From Candidatus Moraniibacteriota bacterium (GTDB taxonomy: Bacteria; Patescibacteriota; Minisyncoccia; Moranbacterales; UBA9337), in contig DNVQ01000015.1 in NCBI GenBank assembly GCA_003507475.1, positions 45,102 to 59,955 on the forward strand: DNA of 14,854 bases, read 5' to 3'. The notes below the pieces were generated by a model, which saw only the letters and a program-made list of their open reading frames with translations, searched no databases and was not told where the DNA came from. Shown piece by piece: positions 5,939 to 13,216 of the stretch. Positions within the stretch are counted from its first letter, which is position 1, and each line of letters begins with the position of its first letter. Position numbers and translations under genes: made by a program.

Positions 5939-6454
5939 ATGGCAAATAGGCATCTTCAAAGGTCAATAGCGATGCAGTCTTTGTTTGAGTGGGATTTTAA
6001 TGGCTCAAATAAAGATAGTGTCTTAGGTATTGTTGATAAAAATATTAAAGAATTAGCAATTGGAATAGAAGAGACGGATCTTGTTTTGAATTTAGTAGAG
6101 GGTGTTTTAAAAAATCAGACTGATATTGATGAACTTATCGAGCAATGTGCTCCTGAGTGGCCGCTTAGTCAGATTACCATAGTAGACAGGAATATTCTAA
6201 GAATAGGAATATATGAGTTGCTTTATGGAAATTACGAAAATGTTCCACCAAAGGTGGCTATTAATGAAGCCATTGAATTAGCTAAAACTTTTGGCGGACC
6301 TAATTCGGCTAAATTTGTGAATGGAGTTTTGGGTACTATTTATAGAGAGATGGGGGAGCCGTTGAAAGATGACGACAAAAAAAAGAAAGAAGCTAAGCAG
6401 GAAGAAAGAAAAAAGCAGGAAGATGCTCAAAAAATTATTCAAGAAAATAATTAA
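5939..6454 (+). CDS. nusB: Transcription antitermination factor NusB
   Basis: RNA-binding helical protein that, with NusE (S10), binds boxA and keeps RNA polymerase going through rRNA operons. It starts [20 protein letters not shown], typical of the family (R-x6-A-x2-L-F). It continues through [25 protein letters not shown] and [29 protein letters not shown], the most conserved C-terminal NusB segments. At 171 residues it is about 30 longer than usual. The extra part, residues ~142-171, is a lysine/glutamate-rich tail ([19 protein letters not shown]) that is probably disordered or a lone charged helix. No SD precedes the ATG. It follows rpmF by 43 bases and precedes rnc by 98. Confidence 0.96.
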   Translation: MANRHLQRSIAMQSLFEWDFNGSNKDSVLGIVDKNIKELAIGIEETDLVLNLVEGVLKNQTDIDELIEQCAPEWPLSQITIVDRNILRIGIYELLYGNYENVPPKVAINEAIELAKTFGGPNSAKFVNGVLGTIYREMGEPLKDDDKKKKEAKQEERKKQEDAQKIIQENN

Positions 6455-6552
6455 TTATTTTTTTAAAATAATTTTTAATTAAAAGTTTTTAATCTTTCGT
6501 CTGATAAAAAGGCGATTTTTTAAAAGTTTGTAATTAGAAATTCTTAATTGAG

Positions 6553-7242
6553 ATGACAAAAATCGACTTTGCAAAAAGTATTGGAATAAAGTTTAATAAC
6601 CCTGATTTGATTCAGGAGGCTTTGACGCACCGTTCTTATTTAAATGAAAATAAGAAATATAAATTGAATCATAATGAGAGATTAGAATTCTTGGGTGATG
6701 CAGTTTTGGAATTAGTGGTAACTGACTATTTATTTAAAAATTATAAAAATAATCAAGAAGGTGAAATGACCAGCTGGAGAGCCGCTTTGGTAAATGGAGA
6801 AATGCTAGCAAAAATTTCAGCTGACTTGGGAGTAGATGATTACGTGCTCATGAGCAAGGGAGAATCCAGCGATAAGGGTAGAGCTAGGCAATATCTTTTG
6901 GCCAATGCGCTAGAGGCTATTATTGGAGCAATTTATCTTGACCAAGGGTATGCGGTGGCGGAAAAGTTTATTTTAGAAAATATTGTAGTTAAAATTGACG
7001 ATGTTATAAGTAATAAATTATATCTTGATCCCAAAAGTTATTTTCAAGAAAAATCTCAAGAACATTTTAAGATGACGCCTTCTTATCGAATATTAAAAGA
7101 GGAGGGCCCTGATCATGATAAGAATTTTACTGTAGGCGTTTATATCGGAGATGATTTAGTAGCCAAAGGTAATGGCTCCAGCAAACAAGAAGCTCAGCGA
7201 GAAGCTGCTCAGGCAGGATTGACGGCGAAGGGATGGATGTAA
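6553..7242 (+). CDS. rnc: Ribonuclease III
   Basis: Cuts double-stranded RNA and matures rRNA precursors in the cytoplasm. 229 residues, the normal length. The RNase III signature is NERLEFLGDAVLELVV with E42, E45 and D49. The second catalytic segment reads LLANALEAIIGAIYLDQG; E121 is present, but the position of the E. coli metal ligand D114 is N118. The C-terminal double-stranded-RNA-binding domain (about 157-227) starts DPKSYFQEKSQE and has the classic end GNGSSKQEAQREAAQAGL. The start ATG follows AATTCTTAATTGAG with no SD. It lies in the order nusB-rnc-smc; rnc-smc linkage is common in bacteria such as Bacillus. An A/T-rich hairpin with a T tract lies 96 bases downstream. Confidence 0.96.
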   Translation: MTKIDFAKSIGIKFNNPDLIQEALTHRSYLNENKKYKLNHNERLEFLGDAVLELVVTDYLFKNYKNNQEGEMTSWRAALVNGEMLAKISADLGVDDYVLMSKGESSDKGRARQYLLANALEAIIGAIYLDQGYAVAEKFILENIVVKIDDVISNKLYLDPKSYFQEKSQEHFKMTPSYRILKEEGPDHDKNFTVGVYIGDDLVAKGNGSSKQEAQREAAQAGLTAKGWM

Positions 7243-7337
7243 AAATTTCAATATTCAATAATCCCGCCTGCAACGTTGTAGCACTGCGGGCAGGCAATAC
7301 TCATTCAATTTTCAAATACTTCAATTTAAAAAAATGT

Positions 7338-7366
7338 AAAGTATATACCTAAGTATATACTTTTTT
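7338..7366 (+). terminator. Probable terminator after rnc
   Basis: AAAGTATATAC (7338-7348) and GTATATACTTT (7353-7363) form a perfect 11-bp stem with loop CTAA, followed by further T residues (six in all from 7361). The stem is A/T-rich, so termination may be weak. It would separate rnc from smc. Confidence 0.5.
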
Positions 7367-7372
7367 AATGCC

Positions 7373-7563
7373 AAAATCCCAATTTCAAATATCAAATGAA
7401 TGACTAAATGCTAAACTTGAAATAAATTTGGATTTTTAAGTTTTTTAGTAGGTAATGACAGCTTGTTATATTTTAATCATGAGGGTGTTGAGTTAAACTG
7501 ATGAAGATTGTTTTTTATTAAGCATACATTTGAAGTTTATTTGAAATTTGGTATTTGGATTTT
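7373..7563. repeat. Imperfect inverted element upstream of smc
   Basis: The left end AAAATCCCAATTTCAAATATC (7373-7393) is loosely complementary to the right end ATTTGAAATTTGGTATTTGG (7539-7558 and onward to TTTT). It carries TCAAATATCAAA (7385-7396), the same 12-mer as the element between rnhB and rpmF, so the two belong to one dispersed family. Confidence 0.55.
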
Positions 7564-7669
7564 GTTATTTTTCGAGATATTTCCTAATTTTAATATTTGT
7601 AGTACAATTGGTTTATAGCGTGTAACATCTTGTTTAATGCTGAATGTTTTATTGTGTGTTTAAAATACT

Positions 7670-10000
7670 ATGTATCTAAAAAAACTTGAAATAATTGGAT
7701 TTAAATCTTTTGCCAATAAGACTGTTATAGATTTTATGCCTTCAGATTCGATCGGGGAGGTCAATGGTACAAACAAAAGTGGTGAAAGAAAAAAAATGGG
7801 CATTACGGCAATTGTGGGTCCTAATGGAAGCGGTAAATCTAATATCGCTGATTCTATTCGTTGGGTGATGGGTGAGCAGTCGATGAAAAATTTGCGAGGT
7901 AAAAAATCGGAAGATGTTATTTTTGCTGGAAGTGGAAATAAAGGTAAATTGAATTATGCCTCAGTTTCTCTACACTTAGATAATTCTGATAAGAAAATCC
8001 CGTTAGATTTTTCAGAAGTAATTATTCGAAGAAAAATTTACAGAAGCGGTGAAAGTGAGTATCTTATTAATGGCTCCAAGGTAAGATTGGTAGATATTAC
8101 TGATTTATTGGCTAAGGCCGGAGTAGGAAAAGATAGTTATAGTGTGGTTAATCAGGGAATGAGTGACGCTGTTTTGAATGCTTCAATAAGCGAGAGAAAA
8201 TCAATTTTGGAAGATGCGGCTGGAGTAAAGCAATATCAAATTAAAAAAGAAAGAGCACTTAAAAAACTTGAAGCAACTAGTAAAAATCTTTTGCAGGTCA
8301 GTGCACTTTTGGGTGAAATCGAGCCTCACTTGAAGATTCTAAAAAGACAATCTGATAAAGCTCAAAAAGGGGCAGAAATAAAAGCTAAGCTAAGAGAGCT
8401 TCAGGAGAAGTATTTCGCTTTTTTGTGGCATTCTTTTCAGACTGAAAGAGAAGAATCTTTTAGACAAAAAGAGGATTTAGGTAGGGAGGTGATGCTGATT
8501 CAAAGAGATTTGGATAAGCTTAATGATTTTGTGGAAAGTGAATCTCAAAAAATGAGACAAAATAAAAAGCAGGATGAATTAAAATTTGAGAGAGATAAAG
8601 TTTACAGAGTTATTAATATTGCAGAAAAAGAAATAATGATGACTGAGGGAAAGATGGAAATTTTAAGAGATAGAATTAGGCAGCAGGGAATTATAAAAGA
8701 GATTTTAGTAGATAAAAGATATATCCAGGAGGAATTGGAAAAAATTCACCAAGCTCAAAGAGAGTTAAGCGATAGAATAGGGAAGATTACAACCTTGGAA
8801 GAATTGCAGGAACTGAAGGAGTTTATTATAAATATAGAAAAAAATATTGTAGTTTTGAAAGGAGATATCGGCAAGGGTAAGGTGGAGGGAAAGAAGACTC
8901 AAGAGCAGATAGAAGAGGAAAAGAGGGGCAATAAAGAATTGGTAGAAATGAGCGGGCATTTGGAAAAATTAAGAAAAGAAGTTCAGACAGCGAGAGAAAA
9001 AATTGCTCAGATAAATGCGCAGATTCAACAAGAGGTAGAAAAAGACGTTAAGGCTCGCGAAGAATTCTTTGTAGCGGAGGAAAAATTAAGAGAAGGACAA
9101 AAAAGAATAGATATTGCCAAAGATAAATTTAATGATGCCAAGGTGTCTCTGGCTCGAATTGAAGTGCGCGAAGAAGACTTGATTGCAGAGGCTAAAAATA
9201 ATTTAAATGCGGATATTAATAATCTTAACTTTGATGGCGAGAAAATTGATCGTTATGATACAGAACAAAAAATTTCCAGATTAAAAATTCAATTGGAGCA
9301 AATTGGAGGAATTGATCCCTTAATTGTACAGGAATACGAAGAAACCAATAAGCGTTACGAAACTTTGCAACAGGAATCAAAGGACCTGGAAAGTGCGATT
9401 ACCTCCTTGTTGGAAATTGCCAAAGAGATGGATAAGAAAATTGATGTTGTTTTTGCTGAGGCATTTGGAAAAATTAATGATGAATTTTCTAAATACTTTA
9501 AGATAATTTTTGGGGGAGGAAAAGCCAGTTTGGTAAAGACTAAAAAGAAAAAATTTGTAAAAACTAAAGAAATCGAGAATGATGGTTTGGATGTGGAAAA
9601 AGGTGATAAGTTAGATGAGGAAATTGAGGATTTGGAGAATAATGACAAAGATGAAATCGGAATAGATATTTATGCTTGTCCTCCAGGAAAGAAAATTTCC
9701 AATCTATCCATGCTTTCCGGTGGAGAAAGATCCCTGACTTCTTTGGCGTTGCTTTTTGCGATTATTTCATATAATCCACCTCCTTTTTCTATGTTGGACG
9801 AAGTTGAGGCTGCACTGGACGAGGCTAATTCAAGAAGATTTAGTAAGATTTTAAAAACCCTATCAACTCAGACTCAGTTTGTGGCTATCACTCATAATAG
9901 GGAAACAATGCGTCAAGCCTCCTATCTTTACGGAGCTACTATGAGTGAAGATGGAGTGTCAAAATTATTATCGATAAAATTAGAGGATAAGGAAGGATAA
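7670..10000 (+). CDS. smc: Chromosome segregation ATPase SMC, short form without a recognisable hinge
   Basis: ABC-type ATPase that organises and separates chromosomes. Both head halves are complete: MYLKKLEIIGFKSFANKT, Walker A GPNGSGKS (50-57), ABC signature LSGGER (682-687), Walker B FSMLDEVEAALDE (D710, E711) and a FVAITHN switch (H-loop). It is 776 residues against the usual ~1150-1200. The stretch between heads, about 190-555, is charged coiled coil throughout. It contains no globular hinge with the usual glycine-rich motif and no CxxC zinc hook. Possible turning points are G371-T375 and G398-G407. Two head insertions stand out: ~21 residues before GITAIVG (about 23-43), and a charged stretch at about 623-661 before YACPPGKK. 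The start lacks an SD. No scpA or scpB is adjacent. Confidence 0.93.
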   Translation: MYLKKLEIIGFKSFANKTVIDFMPSDSIGEVNGTNKSGERKKMGITAIVGPNGSGKSNIADSIRWVMGEQSMKNLRGKKSEDVIFAGSGNKGKLNYASVSLHLDNSDKKIPLDFSEVIIRRKIYRSGESEYLINGSKVRLVDITDLLAKAGVGKDSYSVVNQGMSDAVLNASISERKSILEDAAGVKQYQIKKERALKKLEATSKNLLQVSALLGEIEPHLKILKRQSDKAQKGAEIKAKLRELQEKYFAFLWHSFQTEREESFRQKEDLGREVMLIQRDLDKLNDFVESESQKMRQNKKQDELKFERDKVYRVINIAEKEIMMTEGKMEILRDRIRQQGIIKEILVDKRYIQEELEKIHQAQRELSDRIGKITTLEELQELKEFIINIEKNIVVLKGDIGKGKVEGKKTQEQIEEEKRGNKELVEMSGHLEKLRKEVQTAREKIAQINAQIQQEVEKDVKAREEFFVAEEKLREGQKRIDIAKDKFNDAKVSLARIEVREEDLIAEAKNNLNADINNLNFDGEKIDRYDTEQKISRLKIQLEQIGGIDPLIVQEYEETNKRYETLQQESKDLESAITSLLEIAKEMDKKIDVVFAEAFGKINDEFSKYFKIIFGGGKASLVKTKKKKFVKTKEIENDGLDVEKGDKLDEEIEDLENNDKDEIGIDIYACPPGKKISNLSMLSGGERSLTSLALLFAIISYNPPPFSMLDEVEAALDEANSRRFSKILKTLSTQTQFVAITHNRETMRQASYLYGATMSEDGVSKLLSIKLEDKEG

Positions 10001-10013
10001 AACCAGGGTTTTT

Positions 10014-10079
10014 GTCATCCTCGAAAGTAAAATTTCTTGACGATTTTACGAGTCCTAGAAATTTACTTATCGGGGATCT
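10014..10079 (+). repeat. Left 66-bp arm of the GIY-YIG unit
   Basis: It starts GTCATCCTCGAAAGTA and ends ACTTATCGGGGATCT. It is inverted relative to 10414-10479, with 11 mismatches clustered in the middle. Within the arm, ATCCTCGA pairs with TCGGGGAT and AAATTTCT pairs with AGAAATTT, so each arm is also a foldback hairpin. Confidence 0.9.
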
Positions 10080-10113
10080 CCAAAAAATAAATCAAAATAC
10101 AATTGCGAAATAT

Positions 10114-10407
10114 ATGAAAAATTATTATGTTTATATATTAACCAATAAAAAACAAGGTATTCTTTATGTGGGAATTACAAATAATTTAGAAAGAAGAATA
10201 TATGAATATAAGAATAAAAAAATCAAAGGTTTTACGGAAAAATATAATTTAGATAAATTGGCTTTTTATGAGGATACAAGTGATGTATCGTTTGCTATTC
10301 AAAGAGAAAAACAATTAAAAAAGTGGAACAGACAATGGAAAATAGATTTGATAGAAAAAGATAATCCTGAGTGGATAGATTTGGCAAGCAGTTGGTATGG
10401 AGAATAA
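10114..10407 (+). CDS. GIY-YIG superfamily endonuclease, UPF0213/YhbQ-like
   Basis: 97 residues from the ATG at 10114 (a TTG at 10012 in the same frame would add 34 residues translated from the left arm, which is unlikely to be native). The fold signature is YYVYILTNKKQGILYVG (the 'GIY' at 5-7 and 'YIG' at 18-20), followed by ITNNLERRIYEYK with the conserved arginine R27. The usual histidine of the family at position 32 is tyrosine. E65 in AIQREKQLKKW is the likely metal-binding glutamate. The ending KWKIDLIEKDNPEW is typical of the short single-domain family. Members are DNA nucleases or of unknown role. No SD is seen. It is enclosed by inverted 66-bp arms, which suggests a part in mobility. 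Confidence 0.92.
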   Translation: MKNYYVYILTNKKQGILYVGITNNLERRIYEYKNKKIKGFTEKYNLDKLAFYEDTSDVSFAIQREKQLKKWNRQWKIDLIEKDNPEWIDLASSWYGE

Positions 10408-10413
10408 ATATTA

Positions 10414-10479
10414 AGATCCCCGATAAGTGAATTTCTATCGCTCCTTGAGTCGCTAAGAAATTCTACTTTCGAGGATGAC
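10414..10479 (-). repeat. Right 66-bp arm of the GIY-YIG unit
   Basis: The reverse complement starts GTCATCCTCGAAAGTAGAA and ends CACTTATCGGGGATCT, 83% identical to the left arm. It begins seven bases after the nuclease stop codon. It folds on itself: ATCCTCGA against TCGGGGAT, GAATTTCT against AGAAATTC, and GCGA...GCGA near the tip. A minus-strand frame through it encodes the same MSSSKVEFL peptide as the left arm. Confidence 0.9.
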
Positions 10480-10562
10480 AAGTTCGATAATATTGTTATC
10501 CTTATCTCTATTAGCAGTGAATTTTAATTGATCAATTATTGTAATCTAATAAGGTAATTAAA

Positions 10563-10940
10563 ATGAAACAAAAGAAAAAAATATTAATCGTGGAAGATGA
10601 GGCTCCATTATCAAGAGCCTTGAAAGATAAATTTGAGAGTGAAGGCTTTGAGGTTATGGTAGCGGAAAACGGGGCAGTTGGATTGGAAGTGGCACTCAAG
10701 GAACTACCTGATATGATTTTATTGGATATCGCAATGCCAGTCATGGATGGACTGGAGATGCTGAAGTTGCTTAAGGAAACCGAAGCGGGAAAAAAGATTA
10801 AAGTGATAATTTTAACTAATTACGGAGATATGGATAAATTTGTCCTTGCTAAAGATTTGGGAGCCGATGATTATTTGGTAAAGGCCGATTGGGGGATGGC
10901 GGATATTGTGGCAAGGGTGAATAAGTTTATCTGGTACTAA
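10563..10940 (+). CDS. Single-domain response regulator (CheY-like receiver)
   Basis: 125 residues, one receiver domain with no output domain. It starts KKILIVEDEAPL with the acidic pair E11-D12. The phospho-acceptor is D55 in MILLDIAMPVMDG; T85 (IILTNYG) and K107 (YLVKADW) complete the switch. It is a cytoplasmic phosphorylation target that must act by protein contact or as a relay. There is a weak SD (AAGG, 10551-10554) eight bases before the ATG. It lies after the GIY-YIG unit and is convergent with the histidine kinase at 13168-11114, the obvious partner candidate, although they are not one operon. A good terminator follows 35 bases after the stop. Receivers of this kind are common in CPR genomes. 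Confidence 0.95.
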   Translation: MKQKKKILIVEDEAPLSRALKDKFESEGFEVMVAENGAVGLEVALKELPDMILLDIAMPVMDGLEMLKLLKETEAGKKIKVIILTNYGDMDKFVLAKDLGADDYLVKADWGMADIVARVNKFIWY

Positions 10941-10975
10941 GTAAAATTAAAAGTTAAAAATATTTCTTATTGTAG

Positions 10976-10999
10976 AGACGCAGCACTGCTGCGTCTTTT
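10976..10999 (+). terminator. Rho-independent terminator of the response regulator
   Basis: AGACGCAGC (10976-10984) and GCTGCGTCT (10988-10996) form a perfect 9-bp G/C-rich stem with loop ACT, followed by TTTTAT counted from 10996. The surrounding string TGTAGAGACGC resembles a palindromic dispersed repeat seen in other bacteria (recalled, not searched). The minus-strand side has no U tract. Confidence 0.68.
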
Positions 11000-11011
11000 A
11001 TGTTAACTAGA

Positions 11012-11037
11012 AAAACCAAAGCCCTCGGACAGGTTTT
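11012..11037 (-). terminator. Weak terminator candidate of the histidine kinase
   Basis: On the minus strand AAAACC pairs with GGTTTT around a 14-base loop that can form an inner CC/GG pair, followed by TTCTAG. It lies 77 bases past the kinase stop. The stem is short. Confidence 0.3.
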
Positions 11038-11080
11038 GAAATTGGCATTTTGACATTTAAAACTAATGTTCTTTGCTAAT

Positions 11081-11095
11081 ATGTTAACATGCTGA
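11081..11095. repeat. Dispersed ATGTTAACATGCT motif after the kinase gene
   Basis: ATGTTAACATGCTGA differs by two bases from ATGTTAATATGCTAA at 3092-3106. Related half-copies (TTTGCTAATATG before it and GGTTAGTATG after it) flank it. It lies 18 bases beyond the kinase stop codon. Confidence 0.55.
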
Positions 11096-11113
11096 AAGGT
11101 TAGTATGTTGGCT

Positions 11114-13168
11114 TTAGCATTTATTTTGTAATTTACAAACAACCTCGCTTATTTCTTTGGTTCCTTTTTTTGGTCGCATACCCAAGAGAGGGAAGGAGAC
11201 AAAAAAGGTAGTTCCTTTATTTTCAATAGATTGGAAACTCACTTTTCCCTTGGAATGTTCAATAATTGATTTTACTAGATATAACCCTAAGCCAGTACCT
11301 TCGGTTTCTGTCTGGCGAACATTGTCTGCTCTAAAGAACTTAGAAAATATATTTGTTGCTTGACTTTCTGGGATACCCATCCCATTATCAGTTACTTCAA
11401 TATTTAGATTGTGCGCATCTTGATTTATTTTTAATTCTACTTTTCCTTTGGCGGGGGTATATTTTATGGAATTAGAAAGAAGATTTTGAAAAATAATTCG
11501 CATTAGTTTTGGATCAACATTTATTTCTGGAAGAGTTTTGTCGTAATCTTTTTTTATTTTTATATCTTTTTCTAAAGATCGTGGAGTTAATTCTTTAACC
11601 ACCTCATCGGCCATTTTTAATATATTTGTTTGTTTGGGCTCTACTAAAAATGTTCCCATCTCTAAACGAGATACATTTAGCAATGAATTTACAAGTTCTA
11701 TCATCCTTTGATTGCCATAATATATCTCTTGAAGATAATTTTTTTGATGAGAATTTATCTTTCCGGCATCTCCCGCTAAAAGCATCTCGGCGTACCAATT
11801 TATAGAAGAAAGAGGCGTTCGCAATTGATGAGAAGCCAAAGAAACAAACTCTGTTTTGGCCTTATCTATTTCATATTCATGAGCAATGTCTCTAAAAACT
11901 ATTACACAACCGATAACTTTACCTTCCTTATCTTTAAGGGGAGAGGCACTATCTGCGACAGGAATTTTTTGACCGAATTTATTTATTAGCAACGTGTGTG
12001 GGGGCATTTCATGAATTGTCCCTGTTTTGATAGCTTCTTTTATGAATCCGTCGTTTCTTTTTGTCTCGTCAGAATCACTGAAAAATTGGAGTATTTCGTA
12101 ATACTTTTTACCCAAAGCTTCCTCGGCAGAATATCCCGTTATTGATTCCGAGGTTTTATTGAACATGGTTATCTCCAAATGAGTGTTTATTACAAAAACT
12201 CCGTCTCCAATACTTTTTAAAATAGAATCTGTTTTATTCTTTTCAGATTCAATTTGGTTTTTTTGGCTGGCTATTTCCATGGTTCTTTTGGTCACTTTAT
12301 CTTCCATGTTTTTTACCAAGTCAGTTAATTCGTCTGCCATTTTGTTAAAATTATCAGCAATCAATCCAAATTCATCTTTTCTGTCCATGTGTATTCTGGT
12401 TGATAAATTTCCACTAAATTTTGTTATATCTTGAGCAATTTCTGTGATGGGATTAAGGGTGTGTCTAAGGTAGAAAAAAAGAAAAATTGGAAAGAATGTC
12501 AGTATTGTTCCTAAAATTAAAAAAATAGAAAGCTTCATCTTTTTTTCATGAGCAACAATTTGATCGGCTGAAATATCTACTCCTATTAAAGCTATCGGAT
12601 TATTATTTTCATCGATAATAGGAGCATAGCCGCTTAACCAGCAACCCCATTTATCGCAGGCTGTTTCATAGTCGGCGGTCTTTTGCTCAAAAGCTTTTTT
12701 CATTTCAGGAAAGCTGGATATGTCAAATTCCTCCCCCAGGGCTGCCTCTTTTTCGTCATCTTCAATTATTCCATTTTCATTGAGATCTTCAGTCTCAGCT
12801 GAATCAACTAAGAATTTTAAAATATTTTCGTTGTCCGACTTTTCCATTATATAGGTCGAGTCAATGTTTTCATCACTGGCTACTATATTTTTTAAATTTT
12901 CTTTTATTTCAAAATGGATGGGACTCTCGCCATTTCTTTGGGATTGAATTTCTTTGACTTTCGAACTATCTATGGTGTGAGCAGCAGTGGATGCAATTGC
13001 AATAAGTTTATTTCGAAGAACTTCACGAACTAAGTTTTGAGTATGATTATAGACTAGTAATCCGCAAATTATAGTTATGGCAATAACTAGAATTTCTATA
13101 GTGAAGATAAGTTTGGTTTTAAATTTAATTCCTTTGCTTTGAATAATTTCAAACAGTCGATGTGTCAT
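11114..13168 (-). CDS. Membrane sensor histidine kinase (Cache-like sensor, HAMP, PAS, HisKA, HATPase)
   Basis: 684 residues. One membrane helix at about 20-41, an extracytoplasmic sensor at 42-211, a second helix at 212-234, HAMP at 235-290, a short coiled coil, then PAS at about 313-428. The H-box is FVSLASHQLRTPLSSINWY with phospho-acceptor H447. The ATPase part has the N box NLLSNSIKYTP, G1 box DNGMGIP, F box FSKFFRADN and G2 box GTGLGLYLVKSI. The sensor reads like a Cache/PDC domain (WGCWLSGYAPIIDENNNPIALIGVDIS) and has an EF-hand-type loop, DLNENGIIEDDE (128-139), plus a C171/C176 pair. The role is membrane signal sensing and phosphotransfer, perhaps to the convergent receiver at 10563. 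No SD precedes the ATG. Confidence 0.96.
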   Translation of the reverse strand: MTHRLFEIIQSKGIKFKTKLIFTIEILVIAITIICGLLVYNHTQNLVREVLRNKLIAIASTAAHTIDSSKVKEIQSQRNGESPIHFEIKENLKNIVASDENIDSTYIMEKSDNENILKFLVDSAETEDLNENGIIEDDEKEAALGEEFDISSFPEMKKAFEQKTADYETACDKWGCWLSGYAPIIDENNNPIALIGVDISADQIVAHEKKMKLSIFLILGTILTFFPIFLFFYLRHTLNPITEIAQDITKFSGNLSTRIHMDRKDEFGLIADNFNKMADELTDLVKNMEDKVTKRTMEIASQKNQIESEKNKTDSILKSIGDGVFVINTHLEITMFNKTSESITGYSAEEALGKKYYEILQFFSDSDETKRNDGFIKEAIKTGTIHEMPPHTLLINKFGQKIPVADSASPLKDKEGKVIGCVIVFRDIAHEYEIDKAKTEFVSLASHQLRTPLSSINWYAEMLLAGDAGKINSHQKNYLQEIYYGNQRMIELVNSLLNVSRLEMGTFLVEPKQTNILKMADEVVKELTPRSLEKDIKIKKDYDKTLPEINVDPKLMRIIFQNLLSNSIKYTPAKGKVELKINQDAHNLNIEVTDNGMGIPESQATNIFSKFFRADNVRQTETEGTGLGLYLVKSIIEHSKGKVSFQSIENKGTTFFVSFPLLGMRPKKGTKEISEVVCKLQNKC

Positions 13169-13216
13169 TTTTTTTGCTTTTTAAGAATATATTATTAAGG
13201 TTTCTTTTATGATATT

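Larger units (their letters stand above)
7243..7669. other. Gene-free gap between rnc and smc
   Basis: 427 bases without a convincing gene. In order it contains a G/C-rich partial palindrome (GCCTGC at about 7265-7270 against GCGGGC near 7287-7292), a perfect A/T hairpin with T tract (7338-7366), and an imperfect inverted element about 7373-7563. A further A/T-rich stretch with no SD leads up to smc. A promoter for smc should lie here; TACAAT at 7603-7608 is a possible -10 but has no good -35. Confidence 0.6.
10012..10481. mobile_element. Compact GIY-YIG nuclease unit with 66-bp inverted ends
   Basis: A unit of 466 bp (core 10014-10479) lies 13 bases after the smc stop. It consists of a left arm, one GIY-YIG gene and a right arm in inverted orientation; the arms touch little other DNA. 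Arm identity is 55 of 66. The match extends two bases further on each side (TT/AA). No target-site duplication is visible. No transposase or other gene is present, so if the unit moves, the nuclease or host enzymes must act. It does not interrupt a gene. Confidence 0.75.

Noticed and set aside
9355..9648. Minus-strand frame of 97 codons inside smc
   Set aside because: Shadow of smc: low-complexity Ser/Phe-rich protein, no SD, lies opposite conserved coding sequence.
7670..10000. Frameshifted or truncated smc as the reason for its short length
   Set aside because: Both head halves are complete and in one open frame, so an internal deletion or true short form is more likely than decay.
10012..10113. 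TTG-started N-terminal extension of the GIY-YIG gene
   Set aside because: The extra 34 residues are read from the left inverted arm, the right arm gives the same peptide on the other strand, and known family members begin at the MKNYYVYIL position.
10114..10407. Homing endonuclease inside an intron or intein
   Set aside because: No gene is split around it: smc ends before the left arm and the receiver starts after the right arm, both complete.
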